From positions 1 to 64,000 of the forward strand of contig JAJNNY010000070.1 in NCBI GenBank assembly GCA_022453515.1: a stretch of 64,000 nucleotides of DNA. The letters run 5' to 3'. Source of the stretch: Astrocystis sublimbata (Eukaryota; Ascomycota; Sordariomycetes; Xylariales; Xylariaceae). Shown here in pieces: positions 1 to 10,769 of the stretch (the stretch's first letter is position 1; every line of letters begins with the position of its first letter). A model generated the notes under the pieces. It made no database searches, was not told the DNA's origin, and saw only the letters and a program-made list of their open reading frames with translations. The position numbers were made by a program, and so were the translations under genes.

Positions 1-1611
1 CCAGCCTAGTACCCTCGTAAGGATGGATTCTCCATTGAATTACATGGGTCTCATCCTGCTTTTCGGGAAGGTGTCAGATAAAGCTTCACGGCCGTAGTCA
101 ACGTTAGAGCATAAAGTGTTGTAAGTGCGTCTTTGACGGACATGGTACCCGGGGGCTGTCTGTTTGTGGAACAGTGACTGCATGCCAACGACGAAACAGT
201 GTAACTATTTTTCACCGCCGACACAATCGACGGACCTCGAGAGCTGTATTACAACCAATTCCATCCCGTAGACTGAAGAGTCCTATAAGTGAATCTTTGC
301 CCAAAGAGCTAGTGACTGCTTAGAGGAGCGCGCGTGGGAGTACTACGCCATATCTAGCTCGCCGGAGGCTTGAATTACCATTTCTAGTAGTATTTTAGCT
401 CTAGAGATATATTTTAGGAATCTGTTTTAGGAGTTTGTTTTAGGAATATATGCTTTATAGTATTTTATATTGTTTTATAACGCTTTTTATTGTTTTATAA
501 TACTTTATATTAAATGTTTTAAAAATTTAAATTGATTTATTTTCATTACTATTTTTTACTTTTTAATTAATAAATATAAGAAATTATAACGTATTATATA
601 AGTGAGTTAGTCACCTAATTAACTCAGTACTTTTTTTCTATATAAAAAACGTTGTGCACCTAAAATAACTCTGCGAAAAAAAATCGGAAAAGTCTTAGAC
701 CTTTTTTATTTGATTATAATTATGTTATAAAGCTAAGTATATTTTTTTACTAAATTTCTAGCTAATTTATTCAAGCGTATAAATTAAAGAAATAAATTTA
801 TCGGATTAATTTTATTATATTTAATTTATACGCTTAATAAATTAGGTAGAAATTTAGTAAAAAAAAATATACTTAGCTTTATAACATAATTATAATTCAA
901 ATAAAAAAGGTCTAAGACTTTTCCGATTTTTTTTCGCAGAGTTATTTTAGGTGCACAAACGTTTTTTATATAGAAAAAAAGTAACTGAGTTAATTAGGTG
1001 ACTAACTCACTTATATAATACGTTATAATTTTTATATTTATTAATTAAAAAGTAAAAAATAGTAATGAAAAATAAATCAATTTAAATTTTTAAAACATTT
1101 AATATAAAGTATTATAAAACAATAAAAAGCGTTATAAAACAATATAAAATACTATAAAGCATATATTCCTAAAACAAACTCCTAAAACAGATTCCTAAAA
1201 TATATCTCTAGAGCTAAAATACTACTAGAAATGGTAATTCAAGCCTCCGGCGAGCTAGATATGGCGTAGTACTCCCACGCGCGCTCCTCTAAGCAGTCAC
1301 TAGCTCTTTGGGCAAAGATTCACTTATAGGACTCTTCAGTCTACGGGATGGAATTGGTTGTAATACAGCTCTCGAGGTCCGTCGATTGTGTCGGCGGTGA
1401 AAAATAGTTACACTGTTTCGTCGTTGGCATGCAGTCACTGTTCCACAAACAGACAGCCCCCGGGTACCATGTCCGTCAAAGACGCACTTACAACACTTTA
1501 TGCTCTAACGTTGACTACGGCCGTGAAGCTTTATCTGACACCTTCCCGAAAAGCAGGATGAGACCCATGTAATTCAATGGAGAATCCATCCTTACGAGGG
1601 TACTAGGCTGG
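1..1611. repeat. Giant inverted repeat (palindrome), two ~790 bp arms
   Basis: Bases 1-788 are repeated in reverse complement at 820-1611, leaving a loop of about 31 nt (789-819). The outer ~500 bp of each arm match base for base as far as I can compare by eye. The inner ~430 bp are strongly AT-rich and TpA-rich and carry about seven single- or two-base indels plus one substitution, mostly in homopolymers. Base 1 pairs with base 1611 and the right arm stops there, so the left arm may continue outside the window or the contig may begin here. I see no ORF of note, no transposase and no target-site duplication. It could be a foldback/MITE-like element, a RIP-degraded repeat, or an assembly foldback. 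Confidence 0.9.
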
Positions 1612-1809
1612 CCGATTCCGATGTCTCGTTATGCACGCCGAATCGCCCTCATAACTATCATTCGATGATTCGTTCGCAATTAGCCGCGATCCAGCCATTC
1701 AATAGCAAGCCTTGAGATATATAATCACGGCCTTTCCCCGAGATCCATTGAGATGAAGAAGTTGGCAAGCTAGCACGCGAGGGCATACCTTCACCGATCA
1801 TCGAGAAAA

Positions 1810-3541
1810 ATGTCGAAAGATGTTTCGACAATGGGCAAGAGGCGTCGCGAAGTTGACACCAATGTCCCTACGAGAACAAGAAGCGCATCTACCGCTGGTG
1901 AAACCATCGCAAGCGGTGGTGGTGACATCGAGAAGAACTGCAATCAAGACCGTCGCTCGTGCTTCTTCCTCGGCAAGCCCATGAGTATTGCTCAGGAGTT
2001 CGCTTTCTTTGCAGTTGTTTCGACAGCGAACTTCACTCCCCGTGAGTACTCTTGGCGACCCTGGCGTTCTCCATCTGGGCAGTTCATACATGAGCCGAAG
2101 CTAACGGCCGCTTCCAGACTCGGGTTTCCACCAAACACTATGCATCCTACATCTGATAGCATCCGACCTTGGTGCTACACAGCCTGCACAGCTTGTCTGG
2201 TTGATGGCTGGGTATGGCCTTACAGTAGGAACCTTCATCCTTCTTGCCGGAAGACTTGGAGACATATATGGCTACAAACGGCTTTTCCTTATTGGGAATA
2301 TTTGGTTCGCCGTGTTTTCGTTACTAGCGGGCTTCTCGGTGTTTATACCTATCCAGACTTCCATGTTTGACCAGAGCCGTTATACCTTCTTCCTGCTTGC
2401 TCGCATCTTGCAGGGGATCGGTCCCGCGTTGATGATTCCCAACGGTGTCGCTCTTCTGGGCATCACTTATGTGCCAGGTCCAAGAAAAGCGATGCTATTT
2501 GCCATTTTTGGAGCAATGGCCCCCGCATCCGCCATCATCAGCCCGGCTATCACCAGCCTCTTTGCACTCATTTGGTGGCCGTATGCGTTTTGGATCCTTG
2601 CAACCGTGCTGGTTATCGTTGCCATCGCTGGTCTCTATGTAATTCCGGATCCTCCAACCACCACTGAAAGGAATGATGACAATGTCACTGAAAGCCAACA
2701 TTATCGAGGATTGGCCGACTTCTGCACAGAGCTAGATATCCCAGGGGCTCTCACCGGTATTTCCGGGTTGGCGTTTATCAGCATTGCTTTGAATCAAGGG
2801 TCGCTAGCGGGCTGGCAACACACTTATGTGTCGGTGCTTCTGGTCATCGGCATCGTACTCTGCTCCATATTCGTCATCGTCGAAAAGCACGCCCGCAAGC
2901 CCCTCATCCCCCTTGAAGCCCTCAACCTCGGCGTTGGCTTCGTATTGGCTGCGGTTGGCTGCGGATGGGGCTGCTTTGGCATATACATTTACTATATCTG
3001 GGAGTTCTATGAAGTTCTGCGCAGGGCTTCGCCGCTCCTTGCCACAGCATGGCACAGCCCACTTTTCGTCTCTGGCATCGCAGCTGCCTTGACCACTGGG
3101 TTTATCATCCATCGCGTCGGCCCTGCTGTTGTCATGGCCCTCGCGCTTCTTGCTTTCACGATTGGCATCACACTGATTGCTACTACTCCTATTGACCAGT
3201 CATATTGGCTGCAAACGTTCTTTTGTAATATCATCATCACTTGGGGCATGGACCTTAGCTTTCCTGCTGCCACGCTCATGCTCTCGGATCTTGTGGCACG
3301 CGAGCATCAAGGCATTGCGGCCAGTCTCGTCACTACTGTAGTCAACTACAGCGGTGCTCTTTCGCTTGGCATCGCAGGAGCGGTGGAACTCAATGTTTCT
3401 GGGGGCGGACGAACACCGCAGGAGATTTTGAAAGGTTATAGAGGTGCTTGGTATTTGGGCATTGGGTTAGGCGTCACAGGTTTCCTGATAAGCCTCGTAT
3501 TTGTTTGTCGATTTTCAAGGCTGGTCCGAATCTCATCCTGA
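1810..3541 (+). CDS. MFS drug/H+ antiporter-type transporter (DHA2-like, ATR1/AMF1-like)
   Basis: This is a polytopic plasma-membrane transporter, probably a proton-coupled exporter or ammonium/aminotriazole-type carrier. I join exon 1810-2041 to 2118-3541. The 76-nt intron starts GTGAGT, has a CTAAC branch site at 2101 and ends in CAG, giving about 551 residues. The first ~60 residues are polar and cytosolic. The membrane part holds the MFS motif A variant GRLGDIYGYKR after the segment WLMAGYGLTVGTFILLA, and the DHA2-typical RILQGIGPALMIPNGVALLG. Hydrophobic segments follow to the C-terminus, as expected for a 12-14 TM protein. The intron join is supported because it restores DLGATQPAQLVWLMAGYG, a family-like stretch before motif A. 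It lies only ~200 bp from the inverted repeat. The substrate cannot be told from sequence. Confidence 0.85.
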
Positions 3542-6250
3542 TGGCCTCCATGAAGTCCATTACGACAGCTTTTGTAGACCAACAGAGATTCAATTCACAT
3601 GTTTTGGATATTCATGATGAGTTCGCCTCAGCAGCAACGAAGATCCAAACTTACTCTTCTTCTTGAACATTTTTCTCCCTAGGTACATTAGAATTTACAT
3701 GCACACCCTGACTATCGACTAGACGTAGATGATCAGTTCGATACCCGTAGCAACCCGTAGCCGCTGCTTTCCACCTACCAATTCAGGCATCGCAAGAAAT
3801 TCGTTCAATTCAACCACTTCTTGGAAATGAGCAGCTATTGTCGAACCCCGAGATGTCTCTAAGAGATATCGAGGTGACTCCTACCTACTTCGACCCTATT
3901 CGTTGACTTACGACGTTCAATCTATCAGATAGCATTACATCAAGTAACTTGATGGGTCGTCCCGAGATCATGCGCATACATGGTTACTTCAGGATCACGT
4001 GCGGAAATCATAATACAGGATAGGACTCAATCGTGAAGAGATCGCATCGCGATCTCATGCATCAAGCCAATTTTCCTCGCTCTAGACTCTGACATACCCC
4101 CGGTACATGACGGGTGTAACAATACACCTCGGGTATCGTCTTATGACGGTGCTACAACAGGACAGGGCGGCGGGTATATGCTTCATCGCCAAGAATGACA
4201 TTTTACACAACCACGGGCACACACATATATATCTCTCACAGCGCTTGGGTAGCTGCAGATGTGACGGTTTGAGACCACGGGGGCCTTCTTCCCAGGCTTT
4301 TGGGATATTTTACTCCATGTCGCCGCGACTCAGATCTACACGCACAGACATTGGAACGATACCCAGATCTGTGGACGTATCCGTGGATCTAGGAGACAAT
4401 ATTGTGTCACGATGCACCCGAAGGACTGGGGTCGTAGCCAAGTCCGAGGGTAACAGGGTTTGGTTTCTGCAGATTGAAGCTTGCGATGTCGCGGAACTGC
4501 TTGGTCTGTGTTGCATGATCGGCAACTTCTAATGTAATTACATCAAGTCTCAATCTCGTGAATAAAGACCTCTGCAGCACTCGCGTGCTTGAGCACTTAC
4601 GCTGCACCTCATCGCCGTATCACGCACACGTTGTTTCCATCACCATGCCAAAGACTGCCTGCTTATCCCAAAGTGCTACTCTGAGCTATGCGTCTTCGTC
4701 AAGTTGATTGGCTTGCTCTCATTCGTCGCTATCTACCCCGTGCTCAGATACATGTTACACCTTCTTGAGATATCCACGGCAGATCCGACACCTCGATGAG
4801 GCCGGAAGAAGCACCCGACAACCCAATGTTTGCTCTACTCATATCTGTAGTCGGTCTCTTGCATGTCGTTCTGTGCTGTCAGAAGCTAGCCTCTGCATCC
4901 TCCACTGCCACTGCTGAAAGAGTCCTTGCAGATGCCACCAAGCATGCAATCTAGCCGCACGTCTTGTACCTCTGCATCGTAGTAATGCAAGCGTATCTTC
5001 TAAGAACATCAACATGCATCTTTTGGAGTTGTTAAGACCTCGTTAGTAACTTCGAGGCAGTCACTACCGTGTTGGGCTTGATATTACAAATTTCCATTAA
5101 CAAGAAATTGAACAACTTAGATTGGAAAATGCCACTCATGCATGGGCTATGCCACAAACCCATAGCCACAACTTGGGGAAATATCGACTATCAATGGTCA
5201 GGTCAAGCAGGGTGAACTAGCCTTTTACGCCAGGACGTTTCGTATTGGTCGCACCCAACGCCCATGAGGAATGAGAATATGTAGATAATTCTTTCGTGCG
5301 CAGGCTATATGCAGTGAAACACCCAAGACATGTAGATGGTGCATCCATTGCATGGCCTCGTACATGGAAGAATCACAATCTTGTATTCGAGTGATGTAAT
5401 AGGCAAACGGGATTATTACTAACAATCACATAATAACTGAAAACTCATGTTATGCTGACTATTACCTGGGTCATAGCTTCATCCTACGCTTGCTTTACAT
5501 TTCTCTTTTCTCTCGGAGCTAGTTTGTAGGGTGGTCCTGCCGCAGAAACTTTGAAGGTGTTTGATGCACTCTTTACACTTTTTATTGGTCGTGCGGCTTT
5601 GGAAGGTACTAGTCCGTGAGTTCATATTTCCATCAACATCACAATGCACTCCAACGTCTAGGGGAACATTGAATATAATACACCCATGTCTTCTACAGAG
5701 GGCTGTGATGTTTGAAGTAGGTCCCCTAATGTATTTCTGCTAGTCTCTGTGGTTAAGGTTGCAAGGCAACTGCATTATCTCCTCCTACCACTCGAGATCA
5801 TAAGTAGATAATAATTCTATGCTCGGACAACAAGTGAAAAACTAAGCATCAAGTATTCCTACCTAGGTACTTATTCTCATTATAATCTATGGAGTTAACT
5901 TGCTTGCTTCAATCTGCTATATTGATAAATTGTTGTGGTCATACTAGGCGTAAATCAGGACGAGGCATGAGATACACTGGAACGAAGGAAGCATTACCCG
6001 TACTGCTTCCCCATGCCTGATTTTACAGCAACAAGGGAAACGGCACTACGCATCAGCCCAAAGGAAGAGCCATGATGCTCACCCGTGAAGAGGACCTAAC
6101 GCGGTAGTCACGCGTGACAGGGCATCGCGTCACCCCGCGCAACCGCATCTCTTCCCACTCACTGCCTGGGAACTCTGCCCAGCCACCCAGCCACATACCT
6201 ACCTGCCTACCAAGATTTATATATCTAAATCAGTCTTCCAGTAGACAACA
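3542..6250. other. Gene-poor intergenic region
   Basis: No ORF here has a recognisable domain or fungal-type splice structure. The longest open frame (4107-4532, 141 codons) has no family resemblance and an unremarkable composition. The stretch is moderately AT-rich without obvious long repeats. Confidence 0.6.
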
Positions 6251-6480
6251 AGCACCGGATGGTCTAGTGGTAGAGTGCGCCCTTCATGACCCTGAGACCG
6301 CCGGTTCAGATACGGTTCTAGCTAACTCCCTTGCACTCCGTAGCGCAGGTGCTAGACGACGGCCGCAAATAAATACCCACACCAAATGCGAAAGCAGGGC
6401 GCGTTGTAGTTTAGGAGCCTGTGTAAACACCCAAGGCAAGGCGTAAAAGTTTTTCTTTTATATATAATAATATATATAAG
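6251..6480 (+). repeat. tRNA-like sequence, possible SINE head or pseudo-tRNA
   Basis: An A-box-like word TGGTCTAGTGG (6260-6270) and a degenerate B-box-like word GGTTCAGATAC (6303-6313) are 43 bp apart, the spacing of a tRNA gene. The acceptor ends and the anticodon stem do not pair properly, so this is not a working tRNA. A non-tRNA stretch of ~110 bp follows and ends in a T-rich/ATATAT tract near 6450-6480, which fits the head-body-tail layout of a tRNA-derived SINE. Only one copy is visible in this window. Confidence 0.3.
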
Positions 6481-6782
6481 CTTTTATATTTTATGCTCTA
6501 TTGGTTTTAATACTATTAAAGACCTAAAACCCCATTGGTGTGTTGTTTTTCGGGATATTGATATAAATTAAATCTAGAATTACTTATTACTTATTTCTTA
6601 ATATCTTAAGCTTTCGCATACCGGCGCTGTTTATGATGCCTTACTTTAGATGCCTTAATGATGTGATCCCTAATGATTTTGAAAGTCATGTCGGGCATCG
6701 CTGCCATGCAACCAAATTCAATCAAGTAGGCTGGGGCACACAAGATGGTTTTATCAGAACACAAGTTAGCAGGTATGGCTTC

Positions 6783-7660
6783 CTATAGCAAGACAAGGTG
6801 TCGACTTGACATACGTTCAAAGCGATCAATGGGATCTCTATTACCTATCACGATGTTTCTAAAATTAGTATCGCCATGCGCTAACCCAAGAGGATCCTTA
6901 TTTGGCGGAATGGTTCAAGCACCAGAGATGACCCCTCTGGTGGTTCAGGAGGGCGTGCCATCCCCACGCAGCTTCTTATCACTGAACATAAATCAGTATG
7001 GACTGTCTCAATACTATGCGCACATGACCCAGAAGCTATTGAAGGACTTGTTATGGTAGAAGCAGAAACTCCAAAGCACGCGGTGGGGAATTCCAGGGTG
7101 GACATCTCTATAGCGTGAGAGCCGTTCTTGAGTTGTTAACAACGCCCCATTCTCGAAATACTCTAACAAAATTTCCGGGCCGTCGAATCGCGTTTCTTTC
7201 AAGTGTTCGAATACGGTACTGGGTGAAATACCCACGACCGCGAGGACTTGCCTGAACCACGTTGATGAGTTGGCCGCGGCGAGATCCTCACGGGAGGCTG
7301 GAAGCTGCGCAATGTGCGACCTGTCGCGCAAGCGCTAATCACGAGTATTATGGTCAGCAGCTATTCACAACCAGGCGAAACTCTAGGATCATCACATGAG
7401 GGAAACTGTAATTTATCCACTCTCGTGGCTTCTATCTCCTTCAGCAAATCCTCAGCCCCCTGATTCACCGTGGTTGGTTGCTTCAGCACAACCCTCCTCG
7501 GGCCAGATGGGAAGAGTGGCTTCTCCGCGCGCAGCAACATCACCGCCCCGAACGAGCCATTTCCAAGGAACTTTTCGACTTCCCAGAGCTCGGAGGATTC
7601 GAAACTCCGCCGTAACTCATCCACCGTGGCCTCCGCATCTTCTGATTCTGCCCAGGACAT
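6783..7660 (-). pseudogene. Broken protein-kinase-like gene
   Basis: On the minus strand, reading from 7660, exon 1 (7660-7421) encodes a glycine loop, LGNGSFGAVMLL, and a VVLKQP lysine motif. A plausible intron (7420-7335, GT...GCTGAC...TTAG) leads to RLRDRSHIAQLPAS from 7334 and on to an ILLEYFENGAL hinge-like region. The frame then meets a TAG near 7014. The continuation SCVGMARPPEPPEGS lies in another frame, and the catalytic-loop motif HGDTNFRNIVIG (about 6843-6880) needs a further one-base shift. The frame stops at 6783-6785 before any DFG segment. I could not find splice sites that repair the downstream part, so I call it a decayed copy of a fungal kinase-like family. An intron-rich functional gene is less likely. 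Confidence 0.6.
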
Positions 7661-10528
7661 CGTAAATTTGCATCGAGATGGGTCAAAGACTAGTCAACCA
7701 AACATGACATTAGGCTGCGAAGCCCGGCCTTGTCCCGAAGTTCTGGTTCTCTCGTATACACATGCTTTAACAAGTTCTCTATTCATCTGTGCTTTGTCCA
7801 TAGGTTTTCGGTAGACCGAGAAAAGAGAAACAGTAAAACGGGCAGAAGCCACAATGCTTTGTTGCTGAAGCAGTAGAAAGATCAAAGACAACGCAGCCCT
7901 CGCCTCCCCCGAACGTCTTAATGCATCAAAGATGTACCAGTGAGGCAACATATTGAAATTTACAAGTTTCTATTGCCGACGTCGATTGGAACCAAACAGC
8001 AGAGCGTCATTAGCTTGGGCATCCAAATTCGTACACATTCAACAATTAAGCGCCCCAAGCAGTCTTCTTTTAGGGTCATAGTAACTCAGTTACCCGAAGC
8101 TGGGATAAGTGTCCTTCAGTCGCTGCGAAAACGAGTGTTATTTACACTAAAAAACTTACACATGGTCTTGAAACGTCGGCATCTCGACGTCATTGCCTGA
8201 TTTAAAGGCTCGGTCAGCCTTCGTCGAATCGCCCACGTTCGTGGGCTTGACACTGGCTAGACAATCTTCCATCTGACAGACTCAAGTTCCAAGTGTATAA
8301 CCGGACACGAAATCGGGATCATGCACGGTCAAGTTCCTGCACCAACCCCAATATCGATATACAACCGAGCCCCGGCCTCGTTTTGAGCATCTGTTTGTCC
8401 CGAGCACCAAGAAGACTTGTGGTAAGCAGAGCCGTGGTGATTGGTTCAGTGTGTACAATGCTGTGGTACTGGAAATTGGCAATAGGAAAACATTCAAGGT
8501 TGCCCTAGGGCATGAGAGGTGTGCGTGTTTGCGGTGAATTGATGTTTGCGTCAGCCTTCGAAGATTTCGCCCCTAGCAGGGAAGGGCCAGAGACACAAGA
8601 TGCGACAGTGAAGCTGCGTCTGCCGATACGTAGTAACATCTGAGCGGCTCGTGCGAAGAATAGGGCCGATACAGGCAGGGTGGGAATGAGAGCAGATGAG
8701 AGAAGAGCATTCAATACGCAGGACTTGTCGGGTTTGCTTTCGCCAAATACCCTGTGCGGCACTCGACCATTCGACTGCGCGTGGTGCCACATGCATGTAA
8801 GCTTGGTGCTGGTCATCAGTATGATGCGGAAAAGATTGCGGTTTGTTGTAAGCCAGATAAGCAGGCTTGGAATGGCGCCGATGTGGGACAGATGTTCCGC
8901 CAAAGCCGCGAGCAGCTGCCGACCGTGTTCGCCACAGTGCGGACGTCGTCATCCAAACGACGAGGCGCTAGGTAGGGCACCTAGGTACATATGTAAGTGG
9001 GTAGGTATTGCGTGAGGTCGTTTGATGGAAGCTGAACTGGGGCCTGAACTGCAAATGCAGAGGGTAACAAAAGTGCCGAGCGGTTTTGGTGTTACATGCT
9101 GCAAGCAAGTGACTGACAAGGTTAGGCATGTGCCTCCTATGTAGGTACCTTATCTATGCCCTTATTCCAAGGTCGATGGCCAGAACTTAGAAACGCCGAA
9201 GTCACCAAATAGAAAGATTTTAAAAAAGAAACTTGTGTATATAGACGAGAAGAATGAATGGGGGGGGATATGTATAGGTACCTACCTAGTAATTACTACG
9301 GGTTTCAATTACCTACAGTGATTTACATGAACGAACGCGGGAAAGGTACGTAACCTAGGTAGCTCTGGTAGTAAGAAATACAGGTATGTACCTACCTAAT
9401 TCGAGTATGTAGGTACCTAGGTAGGTAGGCTCGTAGGCTTGTTTGTGGCATGGGGAGAAATACGGTCACCCCCACCGATTGAGCCAAAACGTCGGGATGC
9501 CTTCGAAGTCTCCATCAAAGACACACACACACACACACACACAACCTTGCCTGGCGAGTGGAAAGTTTATACGGCTGGCAGGGAAGACAAGCTCTCACGT
9601 CGTACAAGCAAATACGTAGCAGGCATGACTGGTACTACTACTAGGTAGTATTCACTCAACAAGGTACTACTACGAAGGTAGCAGTGAGCATGTGAGCATC
9701 AGCTTGTTCATGATAGTGCCCACCGAGAGTTGAGTGTTAAGTGCTGGCGCTGGCTCTGCTTACAAGTAAGCGTACCTACATACCTACATACCTACATAGT
9801 ACGACTGTCATACATGAATTACACGATCACGTCCCCTGTTACCTACGAGGCTCTGCTCTGGCCCTCCTCTTCTTCTGATCTTCCCGTCAATGTTCTTTCT
9901 TACCTACGTATGTAGTTCTTACCCGCACTTATTCTGACTCGCACTTACCCAACCTTATACGGCCCTTGCCTTGTGACGATGAACACGACGACGAGACGAT
10001 AGGTAAGCCAAGTGAGGCGCATGCCGTCGCCGTCGCCGTCTGCTGCAGATGCATCCATCCCTCATCCCTCATACCTCATACCGCATGCCGCATGCCTCCT
10101 TCCAACGACTTTCAACCTTACCCTCCCTGTACGTGACGCCCCGCTCGTTCTTGTTCGTATACGTCTCTCCAGAAAGGTGTTCGTTCCAGTTTCTTTCTCG
10201 TTGTCATGAATGCCTCTATACCTATCCTCACCTCCTGATATCATTTCAGCTACTAATGCTTACAAGGTACTAATGCGAATCTTGAGCAGTCGGCATCCGG
10301 TCTGGCGCAGGTGAGACCTGGGATTGAGAGATACCTCTTGGTACCTATAAGTATTGATCCCTACCTGCCCTGAGGTTAGGTAGTTCTGGTGTGTCTAGCT
10401 GCACTGTATGGTCCCCTACCGACTCGGCCGATGCAGTCCTGTGCGAGCCCTGGAGCTCCTGAATCCACCCGCTGCCGCTGACTTGCGGCGCTTGTTACAG
10501 TGTCGAGCACTGTGAAAGGGAACAGACC
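7661..10528. other. Intergenic DNA, upstream region of the RING gene
   Basis: I see no supported gene in this stretch. Small open frames between 8500 and 9015 occur on both strands over the same bases and show no domain. From about 8980 to 10370 the DNA is dense in TACCTACCTAGGTA-type words and short repeats, and the last ~500 bp presumably hold the promoter and leader of the gene starting at 10529. Confidence 0.55.
9521..9542. repeat. (AC)11 microsatellite
   Basis: This is an uninterrupted dinucleotide AC tract in intergenic DNA. Confidence 0.95.
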
Positions 10529-10718
10529 ATGGCCACCTGGGGCTGGGGCTTGGGCGGCTTTTCTCCAGGTAGGATATTTGATATTTTCCATTTTACATAT
10601 CCTTGGGCATTGGGAAGTTGAGAACCTAAGGCACTCTGTTCAGATGGCCGAGTAGCACCGAACGACTACTCGTATCCGGCCACCAACACCACCACCACCT
10701 CCACCACCTCCAACCATC

Positions 10719-10769
<51 letters not shown>

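Noticed and set aside
1..1611. Telomere end
   Set aside because: No TTAGGG-type array is present. The structure is an inverted repeat, not a telomeric tract.
4107..4532. 141-codon plus-strand open frame in the gene-poor region
   Set aside because: There is no domain, no family resemblance and no splice or promoter support, and overlapping frames on the other strand are similar in length.
6251..6323. A functional tRNA gene
   Set aside because: The acceptor and anticodon stems do not pair, so only a tRNA-like call is kept.
8505..9015. Overlapping ~110-133-codon frames on both strands
   Set aside because: Several frames cover the same bases, none with recognisable sequence, so they look like chance open frames.
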